Shown: piece after piece, positions 21,693 through 33,210 of the stretch
How the letters are laid out: each line of letters opens with the position of its first letter
How positions within the stretch are numbered: the stretch's first letter is position 1
NCBI RefSeq assembly: GCF_027579695.1
Contig: NC_083583.1
Coordinates: 22,031,599 to 22,095,598, forward strand
Reading direction: 5' to 3'
Source: Neoarius graeffei
Lineage: Eukaryota > Chordata > Actinopteri > Siluriformes > Ariidae
DNA length: 64,000 nucleotides
Made by a program: the position numbers and the translations under genes
The notes under the pieces: model-generated
Told to the model about the DNA's origin: nothing
The model's input: the letters and a program-made list of their open reading frames with translations, nothing else
Databases searched by the model: none

Positions 21693-22286
21693 GTGCTCGG
21701 TTCACAAGTAAACACAGAACTGCTCCCAGTCTGTTTGGCTTAAATGACGTCATGACGACGGTCCCCTGGCGGTACGCATAAGTGAGATGTAAACAAACCT
21801 TCGGAACTTGCACAAACCAGTATACTTTAACCGTTTTATTCAATTTTAGGGTGCAAATTAGACACCAGGAAAATTGAATTCGCTTTTTGGGTCGCTCTTC
21901 TAGAAAATAAAAGTTGATATTCTATGTTTCACCTCCTAACCCTTGCCTATGACCTTTAAAGTGCATATCAGGGGTAAATTCAGGAGCAAGATCAATGTAA
22001 TTCTATTTTATATTAAACTTTGGTCAAATATCTGTAACATTCTGCATTCTCTGCAATTTTTTTTACCTTCCGCAATACCAGAAAAATTCAGTTGAAATCA
22101 AGCCATTTGAGGCGAATTGGTCTGACTCTGAAAAAACTTGGCATTTGGATTTCCCGGCAAACATTGATTTTTGTGACGTCATCTGCGGGACGCCTCCCTC
22201 TGAATCCTATGTCAGCGCTGGTTTGTTTATGAGAAAACGACCTGGTGGTTTTCCGCAAATTTCTTCGTTATCACGTAATTATTAAA

Positions 22287-22457
22287 ATGGTTAACAGATG
22301 TATCGTAGGAGGGTGTAGGAACACCAATCTTGATGGGATTAGTACTCATCGTTTTCTGAAAGACCGGACAGTGAGAGAGAAATGGGAGCGCTTGGTCTAC
22401 ACAGGCTGTGCACTGAAACCGCGCAAAGCTCGCGCAGCCTGCTGGCGCTTCCGCAGA
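22287..22457 (+). pseudogene. THAP-domain N-terminal fragment
   Basis: MVNRCIVGGCRNTN... then THRFLKD and KWERLV match the first half of a THAP zinc finger (C..C, FP-like segment, W). The frame then leaves the consensus. Either an exon boundary lies near KWERL or the rest is lost. Confidence 0.6.
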
Positions 22458-22588
22458 TAACATCACGATTCTGGCTCCAGCCTCCCTTGGGATTTTTCCA
22501 GACGCGTTTTGTTATTTTATTTTTTTTCTGCTGTAGACAGATGGCCTTGTGCAAAATTACCCTTCTGGATGAGTGTGTAAAGGGACAT

Positions 22589-23163
22589 AATCTGTGGTTG
22601 GTTGAAGAGAGCAACTGGACTTGCTTAACAGTTCTTGAAAATGTTTCGCCTCTCCTCCGAAAGGCATCCTCAGTTCTGTCTGTCTAATAGGGAGTATCCA
22701 GTATTTATCCTCTCATGGATCATCATAGAATCCGAATCAGAATGCTGATGGCTGCATTGTGGGCGGCTGATAAGATGTCATAGACACCCACCTCTGTTCA
22801 GTGATGGTCGTTCCAGGTTGACAAAAATGAACGATCCTCTCTGGCTAAGATGTCCGCCAGTTTTCTGGAAGTCCTCTCATATTCCCGCACCAGTGAAGGG
22901 AACTCATCCCAAAATGTGTAGAAACATATCTGTGAAGAAACTCAGTCGTCCAGGTACATAGTAATCTGTGGTTGGTTGAAGAGAGATTCTATGATGATCC
23001 ATGAGAGGATAAATACTGGATACTCCCTAGTAGTCAGACAGAACTGAGGATGCCTTTCGGAGGAGAGGCGAAACGTTTTCAAGAATCGTTAAGCAAGTCC
23101 AGTTGCTCTCTTCAACCAACCACAGATTACTATGTACCTGGACGACTGAGTTTCTTCACAGAT
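22589..23163. repeat. Long inverted repeat (foldback)
   Basis: The ~145-nt arm at 22589-22735 (with GTTTCGCCTCTCCTCCGAAA) returns inverted at about 22985-23130. A second arm pair, 22933-22988 and 23108-23163 (GAAACTCAGTCGTCCAGG and complement), overlaps it. RNA from here could form a long hairpin. Confidence 0.75.
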
Positions 23164-23165
23164 AT

Positions 23166-24545
23166 TAGGGCTGTAACGATACACCCAACTCACGATTCGA
23201 TTCGTATCGCGATTTTTGACCCACGATTCAATACGCCCACGATTTTTTTTAAATATGTTTTTTTAAAGTAGTAAATTTGACTTATTAACATTTACTTACT
23301 TACATTAACTATTTAATAACAAATAATTCAGACCACTGCAGAGAATGAGTAATATGTATGCAAAAATGAACAAATGTATATCCAAAGATTGTTTTATTTC
23401 TCAAAATAATACTGTTGAGCCGGAAGCTCTGTTTTTTTCGGTTCTGAAAAAGTCATTTTTCCAAATCGTGTAAATCTGTTAAGATATTTTTTTTTTTTTT
23501 GGGGGGGTGGCTCTCTCACTGTCTCACTCTCATAGGGCCAATGATTTTCTGTGATCGCGGAAAACAGATGGAAATTACGGAATTTTTATGGTGAAACATT
23601 GCTCGCGTGTCAAAATGTAACTGCCGCAGAAGGCTTCCGCCCAAGCAGACATGCCTTCAGTGTTGCCAGATATTGCTAACGTTTTCCACCCCAAAATATG
23701 TTCAAAACCAGCCAAAAACACCTAAACCTGCCCAATCTGGCAACACTGCATGCCTTTCCGGTCAAGTGATTGTGATTGGCTTGTGGCACACCTAGCCAGC
23801 CAATGAGCTGCTTGTTTACAGATTCGCTCCCCACGTCGCAACCAGAATGGCGACCGCTTAAAAGAAATGAATGCTCTGCCAGTGGCGAGTGTGGACGTTG
23901 CGTGACTCGCAGAAGATTGTCGCAGGTCGGCGAAAAAACGACTTACTAATCTCATCTCATTATCTCTAGCCGCTTTATCCTTCTACAGGGTCGCAGGCAA
24001 GCTGGAGCCTATCCCAGCTGACTACGGGCGAAAGGCGGGGTACACCCTGGACAAGTCGCCAGGTCATCACAGGGCTGACACATAGACACAGACAACCATT
24101 CACACTCACACCTACGGTCAATTTAGAGTCACCAGTTAACCTAACCTGCATGTCTTTGGACTGTGGGGGAAACCGGAGCACCCGGAGGAAACCCACGCGG
24201 ACACGGGGAGAACATGCAAACTCCACACAGAAAGGCCCTCGCCGGCCACGGGGCTCGAACCCAGGACCTTCTTGCTGTGAGGCGACAGCGCTAACCACTA
24301 CACCACCGTGCCGCCCAAAACGACTTACTAATAGATATTAAAAAAAAAGTAATTTAAGTAAGTTTAAAATGTAATTTAAATAAAAAGTAAAGTATTCATA
24401 AATTGAAGTTTGGAAGCGCCTCTGTTTTTGGGCTGAGGAGAAGGTTGAAAGGGTGTACCGCGATTCTGCCTTCTTGTATCGCGATACGGATCGTGGCTCT
24501 GCGTATCGCGATTTCGATTTCGATACGCATATCGTTACAGCCCTA
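23166..24545. mobile_element. hAT MITE carrying a V-SINE
   Basis: Inverted ends TAGGGCTGTAACGATA and complement are flanked by the exact 8-bp duplication ACAGATAT. Internal remnants with CGATTCGATTCGTATCGCG near both ends. The nested SINE occupies 23951-24316. Confidence 0.88.
23951..24316 (-). mobile_element. V-type SINE nested in the hAT MITE
   Basis: Full-length copy flanked by AAAACGACTTACTAAT on both sides, so younger than the MITE. Confidence 0.92.
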
Positions 24546-24614
24546 ACAGATATGTAAAGGGACATACTTTCATATAAAAAAAACCACGAAATTGGTTCAG
24601 AATATGCACTTTAA

Positions 24615-25850
24615 ACACTCGTTATTTAAATGAGATGTGACCCGTTTGGCATTCCATAAGCTTACTTCAATAATCTGTGCAGTCAGTGTAGGTCTGGTTA
24701 AATGGGAAAATAATGTAAAAAAAAAAATAAAAACACAACAGTTAAACTATTGATATAGCTGCGATTTAAACTGCAGACATTTAGCAAACTAAACAGATAT
24801 GTATAGTATAATAAAGTAGAGCAGATGATCATGTTACTGAACTTGGCGAGTTATTTAATAATCACCCGCAGCTTCAATGCGGCTCGCACTCTTCTTGAAG
24901 CAACTGGATGAAACCATAGAAACCCGAACTAGGCTTTTTATTGTGCTTGCCCAGCGGAAGACCCAAACACAATAAGAGACAGGAGGTTGGGGAACCGAGT
25001 CCTTTCACTCCCATACACACGTTAAAAGGGAGTTCAATTTAACCCACCACTGTAGTTTTGACATTTTGCATTTATTAAAAACACAGCTGTTGTTCACTTC
25101 CTCATAACCTGCAGTGCATGTCATACCAAAGGAAACACATTTCAGTCAACACGCTGTATAAACTTCGAGTTTTAATTTCGCTGACAATTAAAACATTTTA
25201 TGACATAAAAACTATCAAAACTTATTAGTTGCCATAGTAGATTTAATACTACTCACCCGAGCTGCCCTGCCAGTACTGCTGGAACCCTGCCTACCCCCGA
25301 CCTCCAAACACCAGCCAGCAATTGTATGCATTTCTGTGCCTGTATATTTCTGTGTACTTAGTGGAACAGCCAACTTTCGTTTTCAGGGGAAACGTTGCCG
25401 GTGGCAAGTGTTAAATAAACTCACAGGGCAAATAGAAAGCGACAAATTATGTCTCTTTATGTCGTAAAGCTCTTTAAAGTCATAACTGAAGACGTTTATT
25501 TAGACAGCGTTATGGTTATACTAATCATACCGAGTTTATATAATAGGACTCTCCTCAAGTTTTACAAAATTTGGTACAGTCCTATTCATCGTGGAACTTG
25601 TGTGCAGTGATGTTTGATTGACTGTAACTGATTAATTATGACAGTCTTTATTTTAATAATGAATTAGTTTATAAACTGGGCACAGTATAAAACTGTAGCC
25701 TGTAATTAATATTATAAATAATACCTTCCACGCTACAGCCTGACCAAGTGTAAAATGTCTTTTCCACTGCAAGATTAAACTACAAAACGGCCATTTTGAC
25801 CATTTTTAACACAATAGAGGAGGATGATTATTATTATAACTCATAGGGCA
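24615..25850. other. Stretch without recognised feature
   Basis: AT-rich, short open frames only, no motif or clear repeat edge found. Confidence 0.5.
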
Positions 25851-25854
25851 GGTG

Positions 25855-26895
25855 GGCAGCGTAGTGGTTAGCACTGTCGCCTCACAGAAAGAAGGTCCTG
25901 GGTTCGAGCCCAGGGGCCGGCGAGGGCCTTTCTTGCCCCTTTTCCACCAAAGCAGTTCCAGGGCTGGTTCGGGGCCAGTGCTTCGTTTGGAACTGGGTTT
26001 TCTGTTTCCACTGAACAAAGAACTGGCTCTGGGCCAGAAAAACCGGTTCCAGGCTAGCACCAACTCTTTGCTGGGCCAGAGGAAAGAACCGCTTACGTCA
26101 GCTGGGGGGCGGAGTTGTTAAGACCAACAACAATCGCAAGACCGCGAAAGGTCGCCATTTTTAAGCGACGAGAAGCAGCAGCTGTACAAACGCGAAGTCA
26201 TCTATTATTATTGTTGTTGTTGTTGCTGCTGCTGCTTCGATGTTCGTGCCAAGGTTTATGCAAACGCAGCGACGTGACTGACGTATACAGCAATGTAACT
26301 GATGTATACAGCGACGTAATGACGTGGCTTCCCTTAGCACCGCGAGCTATGGAAAAGCAAACTGGTTCTTAGCTGGCTCGCAAGTTGAACAAGTTGTGAA
26401 CCAGCACTAGCACTGGCCCCGAACCAGCCCTGGAACTGATTTGGTAGAAAAGGGGTATCCTCTCCCCATGTCTGCGTGTAGTGTTTAGCACTGTCGCCTC
26501 ACAGCAAGAAGGTCCTGGGTTCGAGCGCTTTTCTGTGTGGAGTTTGCATGCTCTCCCCATGTCTGCATGTAGTGGTTAGCACGGTCGCCTCACAGCAAGA
26601 AGGTCCGGGTTCGAGCACCTTTCTGTGTGGAGTTTGTATGTTCTCCCCATGTCCACGTGGGTTTCCTCCGGGTGCTCCGGTTTCCCTCACAGTCCAAAGA
26701 CATGCAGGTTAGGCTAATTGGTGGCTCTAAATTGACCGTAGGTGTGAATGTGAGTGTGAATGGTTGTTTGTCTCTGTGTCAGCCCTGTGATAACCTGGCG
26801 ACTTGTCCAGGTACTGTCACCCATAGTCAGCTAGGATAGGCTCTAGCTTGCCTGCGACCCTGTAGAACAGGATAAATGGCTACAGATAATGGATG
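25855..26895 (+). mobile_element. Composite V-SINE with repeated heads, split by a MITE
   Basis: A SINE head (25855-25933) is followed by an insertion (25936-26455), then two further partial heads with A and B boxes (about 26463 and 26566, spacing ~102 bp) and finally the core and tail with an ATGG microsatellite. Confidence 0.75.
25936..26455. mobile_element. hAT-like MITE
   Basis: Inverted ends CCCCTTTTCCACCAAAGCAG and complement, with GTTCCAGGGCTGGTTCGGGG also mirrored. No clean duplication found. A related diverged copy lies at 62561-63001. Confidence 0.7.
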
Positions 26896-27064
26896 GATGG
26901 ATGGATGGATCATGGGGCAGGTGGTCTGACAAATTACTTAGCGAATACTTATACTCGATATTTAAATAATATTGGGTGGTGTTGAGTGGTATATTTGTCT
27001 TCAGCTCTTTTAGTATCATGCTAGCTGAATGGAATATATCTGATATACCACGAAAAAAGCCTGC

Positions 27065-27085
27065 CAATATTATTATTATACACAT

Positions 27086-27148
<63 letters not shown>

Positions 27149-27264
27149 GGCGGCATGGTGGTGTAGTGATTAGCAAAAGCCAGCCAATATTATTAGACAC
27201 ATTATTATACACATTATTACACACACACACAGGGGCAGCACAGTGGTGTAGTGATTAGCACTGT
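27065..27264 (+). repeat. CA microsatellite with duplicated SINE-head segment
   Basis: A (CA)n run at about 27090-27146, then GGGGCGGCATGGTGGTGTAG; the unit CCAATATTATTA...CACACA...GGTGTAGTGATTAGCA occurs twice in tandem. The second copy is the 5' part of the SINE interrupted by the LINE. Confidence 0.65.
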
Positions 27265-30200
27265 GGGCAGTGGGCAGATGCATTGCATCTGTACGAGAAA
27301 CGGACGACCCCGCCCTCCACGAGTCTCCTGCTGCCTTGCAGGTCAGCCTTGGTTGGTCAAAGGCTAGCGGAGTAAACCCCAACAGAAAATCAGGAGTGGA
27401 GCCCCGTAGGTGGTTGACTGACGTACCCGTCACCTTTCGGCAGCTCCTGCATCCCGATGGGTCCCCAACTGTCCTGACCCTGTCTTGGTGCTGGACCAGG
27501 CTCCTTGGGACAAGAGAGTGAGGTTGGCACTGCGCAACCCTCCTTCACTTTAAACAAAGTCTCGCGCAAGTCATCAGTCATCCCTCATTAACAAGCCCTG
27601 TGGTGATGGGCGAGCGGCGAAGCGACAGGTGTGGGTACTCTGGCAGTCGTAGTTGTGGACCTGCACACAGGCGACTCAGGCCTAGTGGTCGTTCTTCACT
27701 GACTGGAGCAGAAGTGGAGTCCGGCAGCCGTCTGAGTGACTGAGCAGCCCTTTTTAGGACAGCACTGCTCACCTCCCCGGCACGAGGAAGGGGCTAGAAA
27801 AGGTGCCCCAAATATTGCCTGCTCCATGCCTCCTTGGCTGGCTTACCGCGGTCGGCGGGGACCCCATTCAATGTGGTCGAAACAACAAGAAGAAAATCAA
27901 GATAGTTCCTCTGAACATCGCCGCGTGGAACGTCCGCATGCTTCTAGACCAGGTCGACTCAAACAGACCACAAAGACGCACAGCGGTCATTGCCCATGAA
28001 CTCGCCAGATACAACATCGACATTGCCGCCCTTAGTGAGACCAGGCTGGCAGGTGAGGGAGAACTGACAGAAAGGAGTTCAGGTTACTCCTTTTTCTGGA
28101 GCAGACGGGCACCCCGAAGAGAGACGCGAAGCTGGAGTTGGATTTGCCATAAAGACATCAATCGTCGGCAAACTGGCTCATCCTCCGAAAGGGGTGAATG
28201 ACCGTCTAATGACCGTGCGACTTCCCCTATCCTACAGCAAGAAGTTCGCCACCATCGTGAGTTCCTATGCCCCCACCATGACCAACCCGGACGAGATCAA
28301 GTACAGGTTCTATGTGAACCTTAGTGCCATCATCTCCGCTGTTCCTGCTGCAGACAAGCTCATCATTCTTAGTGACTTCAATGCAAAAGTTGGATGTGAC
28401 AGCATCTCCTGGGAAGGTGTGATTGGCAAGCATGGAACAGGAAAGTGCAACAGCAATGGCCTCCTGCTCCTCCAGACCTGTGCTGAACATGGCCTCCTGA
28501 TCACAAACACCACCTTCTGCCTACCCACTCGCAACAAGACATCATGGATGCACCCCCGCTCGAAGCATTGGCATCTGATTGATTACATCATCGTCAGAAG
28601 GAGGGACAGACAAGATGTGAGGATCATAAAGGCTATGTGTGGTGCGGAGTGCTGGACGGACCACTGCCTCATTGTCTCCAAAATCAGCATCCGAGTGCAA
28701 GCCAAGAGAAGACCCCAGGGCACCAAGGCACCGAAGCGTGTTAACATCAACAAGCTGAAAGACGGCTTTGCCAAGCAGTCATTTGCTGACACTTTGGAGA
28801 AGCGGTTAGATGCCACCATACTTGATGAGGAGGACGTTGAAGTGGCACGGACCACTCTCCGTGACATTGTGCACAACACAGCCATGGAGTGCCTAGGGCC
28901 ACCCACCAGGAAGCACAAGGACTGGTTTGATGAGAATCACACCGAGATCAAGGACCTTCTCGAGAAGAAATGCGCCACCTACAAAGAGCGTCTCCACGAC
29001 CCCAAGTCAACAGCAAAGAAAGATGCCTTGCGGAGCATACGTAGTAATATACAACTCAAACTGCGCGTGATGCAAGACTCCTGGCTGAATGCAAAAGCTG
29101 ATGAGATCCAAGGCTATGCTGACATGAATGACATGAGAAACTTCTACAACAACCTGAAAGAAGTCTACGGTCCCAGCAGCTCAGGATCATTCCCCCTGCT
29201 CAGTGCAGATGGGACCACGCTCATCACAGAGAAGGACAAAATCCTCGAGCGGTGGGCCGAACACTTTGACAGCATCCTAAACAGACCGTCCACCATCAAC
29301 GATGAAGCCATTGCAAGACTACCGCAGATCACAGTGAATGAGACACTTGATGCTGTCCCTACTCTGGAGGAGATTCAGAAGGCCATCCGTCAGCTGTCTA
29401 GTGGCAAAGCACCTGGATCTGACTCCATCCCAGCCAAACTTTACAAGGAGGGTGGCTCAGCACTGACAGACAAGCTTCTCAATCTCGTCCAGATAATATG
29501 GGCAAAAGACGTAGTACCGCAAGATTTCAAAGACGCCTTGATCATCCACATATTCAAGAAAAAGGGAAACCGCCAAGCCTGTGACAACCATCGTGGAATC
29601 TCCCTACTGGCCATCGCAGGCAAGATCCTGGCCAGAGTCCTTCTGAACCGGCTCAACTTCCACCTTGAACAGGGACTTCTGTCAGAAAGTCAGTGTGGCT
29701 TCCGGAAGAATCGCGGGACCATCGACATGGTTTCTGCTGCGAGGCAACTCCAGGAGAAGTGCCAGGAGCAGAATGTCGCCTTGTACTCAACCTACGTCAA
29801 TCTGACCAAGGCCTTTGATACTGTAAGCAGAGACGGCCTCTGGAGAATCATGGCGAAATACGGCTGCCCCGACAAGTTCATCTGCATCATTTGACAACTG
29901 CATGATGGCATGCTGGCCAGAGTCCAGGACTGCGGAGAAACATCTGAACCGTTCCCTGTCACCAATGGTGTAAAACAGGGATGTGTCCTGGCTCCCACAC
30001 TCTTCAGTATGATGTTTTCAGCGATGCTATCGGACGCATTCGCTGGTTCGGATGCTGGGATCAATATCAGATATTGTACCGATGGCTCAATCTTCAACCT
30101 CAGGAGGCTCCAAGCAAAAACCAAGGTGAAGTCAGAGTCCATCAACGAACTTCTGTTTGCCAATGACTGCGTCCTTAACACTACCACAGAAGCTGACATG

Positions 30201-31154
30201 CAATGTAGTGTCGACAAGTTCGCTAAGGCCTGCAACAACTTCGGCTTAACCATTAGTACAAAGAAGACAGAAGTCATGCACCAGCCAGCACCAGGGAGAC
30301 CCTACATCGAACCCAACATCACCATCAACGGGCAAAGACTAAACATGGTTGACAAGTTCATGTACCTCGGCAGCACCCTCTCCAGATCCGTTGTCATGGA
30401 TGACGAGATGAACGCCAGACTCGCCAAAGCAAGTGCCGCATTTGGTAGACTAAATAAAAACGTGTGGACCCAGAGGGGTATCTCAGAGGAAACGAAGATC
30501 AAAGTCTACCATGCCGTAGTCCTCACTGCTCTTCTCTATGGATGCGAGACCTGGACAGTGTACTGACGCCATGAAAGGAAGCTCAATCACTTCCACAACA
30601 CCTGCCTTCAGAAAATCCTTGGCATCAGCTGGCAGGAGAAGATCCCGGACACCGAGGTGCTCGCCCAGGCCGATCTACCCAGCATCCACACCATCCTGAT
30701 GCAGTCGCAGCTACGATGGGCAAGACAAGTCGTGCGCATGGCCGATCACTGCATCCCCAAGAAGCTACTCTGTGGGGAACTGTCACACGGCAAGCACTCC
30801 CAAGGAGGCCAGAAAAAGTGCTTCAAGGATACGCTGAAAGCTTCCCTCAAGGCATTCAGCATTGACCCAAACAGTTGGGAGCAGACGGTACAGGATAGGG
30901 ACAGCTGGCGGGCGGCGGTTAAGCGGGGGGCAAAAGCACATGAAGTTCAGAGGCAAGCAACAGCACAGCAGCACAGACAAGCAAGAAAAGCCAACGCCAC
31001 TCCAGCGTCTGCCGCTGCCATCCCGTGCCCACACTGCCCTCGCCTCTTCAGAGCTCAGATCGGCCTCATTAGCCACCTGTGCACCCACAATTAACCCCAT
31101 CCCCCAAACAAAGGTTTGACTCGATGGTCTTCATCGTTCCGATGGACAAAGAAG
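27265..31154 (+). mobile_element. Full-length APE-type LINE inserted in a V-SINE
   Basis: Flanked by AGCACTGT (27257-27264, 31155-31162), part of the SINE head, which resumes on the right as GTCGGCTCATAGCAAGAAGG and continues to about 31500. About 3.9 kb with a ~600-bp 5' leader. Clade uncertain (I/Nimb or RTE-like). Confidence 0.8.
27803..31094 (+). pseudogene. LINE ORF: AP endonuclease, reverse transcriptase, C2H2 knuckle (inactivated)
   Basis: Endonuclease begins near 27887 (NIAAWNVRMLLD, SETRL) and shifts frame near 28190. From 28194 one frame continues: SDFNAKVG, the endonuclease end, RT (SSGKAPGSDSIPAKLY, NHRGISLL, GFRKNRGTIDM) and a C-terminal CPHCPRLFRAQIGLISHLCTH finger (about 31024-31090). 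It is broken by TGA at 29892 and 30564. Catalytic Asp of RT motif A is Asn (VNLTKAFD, 29799) and of motif C is Asn (LLFANDC, 30162). Product would be inactive. Confidence 0.9.
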
Positions 31155-31500
31155 AGCACTGTCGGCTCATAGCAAGAAGGTTCTGGGTTTGAGCGCCTTT
31201 CTGTGTGGAGTTTGCATGTTCTCCTCGTGTCTGCGTGGGTTTCCTCCGGGTGCTCCGGTTTCCCCCACAGTCCAAAGACATGCAGGTTAGGCTAACTGGT
31301 GGCTCTAAATTGACCGTAGGTGTGAATGTGAATGGTTGTTTGTCTCTGTGTCAGGCCTGCGATATCCTGGCGACTTGTCCAGGGTGTACCCCGCCTCTCA
31401 CCCATAGTCAGCTGGGATAGGCTCCAGCTTGCCTGTGACCCTGTAGAACAGGATAAGTGGCTACAGATGATGGATGGATGGATGGATGGATGGATGGATG
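31155..31500 (+). mobile_element. V-SINE, right part after the LINE insertion
   Basis: Continues the SINE whose first ~30 bp lie at 27233-27264. Ends in an (ATGG)n microsatellite that abuts the truncated Tc1 element. Confidence 0.8.
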
Positions 31501-31506
31501 GATGGA

Positions 31507-32458
31507 TACACACAAATGTTGCTGATATTTTGGCCCATTCCTCCATGCAGATCTCCTCTAGAGCAGTGATGTTTTGGGGCTGTCGCTGGGCAACATGGAC
31601 TTTCAACTCCCTCCAAAGATTTTCTATGGGGTTGAGATCTGGAGACTGGCTAGGCCACTCCAGGACCTTGAAATGCTTCTTACGAAGCCACTCCTTCGTT
31701 GCCCGGGCGGTGTGTTTGGGATCATTGTCATGCTGAAAGACCCAGCCATGTTTCATCTTCAATGCCCTTGCTGATGGAAGGAGGTTTTCACTCAAAATCT
31801 CACAATACATGGCCCCATTCATTCTTTCCTTTACATGGATCAGTCGTCCTGGTCCCTTTGCAGAAAAACAGCCCCAAAGCATGATGTTTCCACCCCCATG
31901 CTTCACAGTAGGTATGGTGTTCTTTGGATGCAACTCAGCATTCTTTCTCCTCCAAACACGACAAGTTGAGTTTTTACCAAAAAGTTCTAATTTGGTTTCA
32001 TCTGACCATATGACATTCTCCCAATCCTCTTCTGGATCATCCAAATGCTCTCTAGCAAACTTCAGATGGGCCTGGACATGTACTGGCTTAAGCAGGGGGA
32101 CACGTCTGGCACTGCAGAATTTGAGTCCCTGGCGGCGTAGTGTGTTACTGATGGTAGCCTTTGTTACTTTGGTCCCAGCTCTCTGCAGGTCATTCACTAG
32201 GTCCCCCCATGTGGTTCTGGGATTTTTGCTCACCGTTCTTGTGATCATTTTGACCTCATGGGGTGAGATCTTGCGTGGAGCCCCAAATCGAGGGAGATTA
32301 TCAGTGGTCTTGTATGTCTTCCATTTTCTAATAATTGCTCCCACAGTTGATTTCTTCACACTAAGCTGCTTACCTATTGCAGATTCAGTCTTCCCATCTT
32401 GGTGCAGGTCTACAATTTTGTTTCTGGTGTCCTTTGACAGCTCTTTGGTCTTGGCCAT
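31507..32458 (-). pseudogene. Tc1 transposase, C-terminally truncated
   Basis: Starts [20 protein letters not shown] with paired-like HTH regions (about 1-110), then the DDE domain: [15 protein letters not shown] and [11 protein letters not shown], with D34E spacing typical of Tc1. No frameshift over about 317 residues. After EEWAKISAT the sequence leaves the family and runs into the SINE microsatellite ([10 protein letters not shown]). Roughly the last 20 residues are missing. Confidence 0.92.
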
Positions 32459-32595
32459 AGTGGAGTTTGGAGTGTGACTGTTTGAGGTTGTGGACAGGTG
32501 TCTTTTATACTGATGACGAGTTCAAACAGGTGCCATTAATACAGGTAACGAGTGGAGGACAGAGGAGCCTCTTAAAGAAGAAGTTACAGGTCTGT

Positions 32596-32966
32596 CTCAT
32601 CTCATCTCATTATCTCTAGCCGCTTTATCCTGTTCTACAGGGTCGCAGGCAAGCTGGAGCCTATCCCAGCTGACTACGGGCGAAAGGCGGGGTACACCCT
32701 GGACAAGTCGCCAGGTCATCACAGGGCTGACACATAGACACAGACAACCATTCACACTCACATTCACACCTACGGTCAATTTAGAGTCACCAGTTAACCT
32801 AACCTGCATGTCTTTGGACTGTGGGGGAAACCGGAGCACCCGGAGGAAACCCACGCGGACAACATGCAAACTCCACACAGAAAGGCCCTTGCCGGCCCCG
32901 GGGCTCGAACCCAGGACCTTCTTGCTGTGAGGCGACAGCGTTAACCACTACACCACCGTGCCGCCC
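32596..32966 (-). mobile_element. V-type SINE nested in the Tc1 element
   Basis: Flanked by TTACAGGTCTGT on both sides. Confidence 0.92.
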
Positions 32967-33210
32967 ATTACAGGTCTGTGAGAGCCAGAAATCTTGCTTG
33001 TTTGTAGGTGACCAAATACTTATTTTACCAAGGAATTTACCAATTAATTCATTAAAAATCCTACAATGTGATTTCCTGGATTCTTTCCCCCCATTCTGTC
33101 TCTCATAGTTGAAGTGTACCTATGATGAAAATTACAGGCTTCTCTCATCTTTTTAAGTGGGAGAACTTGCACAATTGGTGGCTGACTAAATACTTTTTTG
33201 CCCCACTGTA

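Larger units (their letters stand above)
20471..21955 (+). mobile_element. Kolobok-like TTAA element 2
   Basis: Inverted ends AGCTCATAGGC and GCCTATGACCT, flanked by TTAA at 20467-20470 (shared with element 1) and 21956-21959. Internally very similar to element 1 but lacking the second half of the THAP region. Confidence 0.75.
21960..24610 (+). mobile_element. Third TTAA element with THAP exon, containing nested insertions
   Basis: Ends AGTGCATATC and ATATGCACT are inverted and flanked by TTAA (21956-21959, shared with element 2; 24611-24614). It holds a THAP-like exon, a foldback structure and a hAT MITE carrying a V-SINE. Different terminal sequence from elements 1 and 2, so a separate family. 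Confidence 0.65.
31507..33209 (-). mobile_element. Tc1-type DNA transposon, one end missing
   Basis: The end at 33209 reads CAGTGGGGCAAAAAAGTATT on the minus strand and is followed by TA. The other end, including the transposase C-terminus, is lost at 31507. A V-SINE is nested at 32596-32966. A TATAAAAG lies just upstream of the transposase start on the minus strand. Confidence 0.88.
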
